From positions 1,054,001 through 1,118,000 of the forward strand of contig CANKYU010000002.1 in NCBI GenBank assembly GCA_947488295.1: DNA of 64,000 bases. Direction: 5' to 3'. The notes beneath the pieces are model-generated. The model saw nothing but the letters and a program-made list of their open reading frames with translations, searched no databases and had not been told where the DNA came from. The DNA comes from an uncultured Anderseniella sp. GTDB taxonomy: Bacteria; Pseudomonadota; Alphaproteobacteria; Rhizobiales; Aestuariivirgaceae. A program made the position numbers and the translations under genes. Shown piece by piece: positions 63,262 to 64,000 of the stretch. Each line of letters opens with the position of its first letter. The stretch's first letter is position 1.

Positions 63262-64000
63262 TCAAGCCGCTTTCTGCTGCATCAGGCCGCGATTGACCAG
63301 CGTCTCGGCGATCTGCACCGTGTTCAATGCAGCGCCCTTGCGCAGGTTGTCAGACACGCACCACAGGTTCAGCCCATTGTCGATGGTGGCGTCTTCGCGA
63401 ATACGCGAGACGAAGGTGGCATAATCACCGACGCACTCGACCGGCGTGACATAACCGCCGTCCTCGCGCTTGTCGACGACCAGCAGGCCGGGCGCTTCAC
63501 GCAGGATGCTGCGGGCCTCATCGGCGGTGATTTCACGTTCAAACTCGATATTGACGGCTTCGGAGTGGCCGACAAACACCGGCACCCGCACACAGGTTGC
63601 CGTCAGCTTGATCTTGGGGTCGAGAATTTTCTTGGTCTCGGCCACCATCTTCCATTCTTCCTTGGTGTCACCGGAATCCATGAACACGTCGATATGCGGG
63701 ATGACATTGAAGGCGATCTGCTTGGTGAATTTCTCAGGCGTCGGTGCATCGGTGACGAAAATACCCTTGGTCTGGGTCCACAGCTCGTCCATGGCCGCCT
63801 TGCCGCCGCCGGATACCGACTGGTAGGTGGCGACCACGACGCGCTTGATCTTTGCAGCGTCATGCAGCGGCTTCAGGGCCACTACAAGCTGTGCTGTTGA
63901 ACAGTTCGGGTTGGCGATAATGTTCTTGCGGTCATTGCGTGCCATATACTCTTCGAGCGCATGGGCATTGACTTCGGGCACGATCAGCGGCACCTCGGCG
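63262..64000 (-). CDS. asd: aspartate-semialdehyde dehydrogenase, C-terminal part (5' end outside window)
   Basis: Partial: the frame is still open at base 64000, so about 100 N-terminal residues with the NADP site are missing. It makes aspartate semialdehyde for lysine, threonine and methionine. The catalytic Cys is in IIANPNCSTAQLVVAL; further landmarks are VVVATYQSVSGGGK, FNVIPHIDVF, TCVRVPVFVGHSEAVNIEFE and the end of the substrate domain WCVSDNLRKGAALNTVQIAE. lysA elsewhere in the window acts later in the same pathway. Confidence 0.96.
   Translation of the reverse strand, partial: AEVPLIVPEVNAHALEEYMARNDRKNIIANPNCSTAQLVVALKPLHDAAKIKRVVVATYQSVSGGGKAAMDELWTQTKGIFVTDAPTPEKFTKQIAFNVIPHIDVFMDSGDTKEEWKMVAETKKILDPKIKLTATCVRVPVFVGHSEAVNIEFEREITADEARSILREAPGLLVVDKREDGGYVTPVECVGDYATFVSRIREDATIDNGLNLWCVSDNLRKGAALNTVQIAETLVNRGLMQQKAA

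Noticed and set aside
1..64000. Prophage, IS element, CRISPR array or integron
   Set aside because: No transposase, integrase, repeat-spacer pattern or tRNA-associated att site was seen anywhere in the window.

Overview
The window looks like chromosomal DNA of a GC-rich alphaproteobacterium, most likely of the order Hyphomicrobiales (Rhizobiales). The evidence is the set of lineage-typical families: a TIGR02302/DUF4175-type protein, DUF2125, DUF2794, PhaR, ftsEX divergent from an MJ0042 zinc-ribbon protein, lptM-lysA, argH divergent from a TlpA-like protein, and cobalamin adenosyltransferase near etfBA-hbd. Almost all of it is core metabolism. I see no tRNA, rRNA, CRISPR array, transposase or prophage gene.

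Region by region. 1-5.2 kb: tail of a formate dehydrogenase alpha subunit, then a tight molybdenum-cofactor operon (MOSC, fdhD, mobA, mobB, moeA, HAD phosphatase). 5.3-12.1 kb: a dimethylglycine/sarcosine dehydrogenase-like flavoprotein, a peroxiredoxin-like protein, formate-tetrahydrofolate ligase and a gamma-glutamyltransferase. With formate dehydrogenase this makes a one-carbon/formate neighbourhood. 12.1-15 kb: polyhydroxybutyrate genes phaR and phaAB. 15-22 kb: Na/Ca exchanger, glyoxalase II, methyltransferase, a chorismate mutase-hisC-prephenate dehydrogenase operon, a DUF2125 protein and a ChaC-like protein. 22-25 kb: B12-dependent class II ribonucleotide reductase. 25.4-30 kb: a probable accessory catabolic cluster (enoyl-CoA hydratase, SDR, luciferase-like monooxygenase, CmcJ/NvfI-type oxidoreductase) with a divergent LysR regulator. 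30-43.4 kb: plsC-like, ydcF-like, ftsX, ftsE, hpt, TIGR02302, lysA, lptM, a metallophosphoesterase, argH and a TlpA-like thioredoxin.

43.4-47.1 kb is the most novel segment. A TfuA gene overlaps a YcaO gene. Both lie behind an unlisted 41-codon ORF with an excellent ribosome binding site, and a perfect 13-bp hairpin separates that ORF from YcaO. A major-facilitator transporter is divergent. This has the layout of a small ribosomally made, post-translationally modified peptide (RiPP) locus, probably of the TfuA/YcaO thioamidation type, and I do not recognise the peptide.

47.1-64 kb: hbd, etfA, etfB, rhomboid protease, cobalamin adenosyltransferase, a YbbA/YbbP-like ABC system divergent from a TesA-like esterase, RNA cyclic phosphodiesterase, low-molecular-weight phosphatase, phhB, a Bax-inhibitor-1 protein, DUF2794, htpG, phoD and the 3' part of asd. 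A 528-bp gap before htpG holds one or two orphan terminator-like hairpins that suggest small RNA genes. Three copies of a 50-bp palindromic repeat (near 8.6, 39.5 and 55.5 kb) form a dispersed element; two of them supply the stop codon of the adjoining gene.
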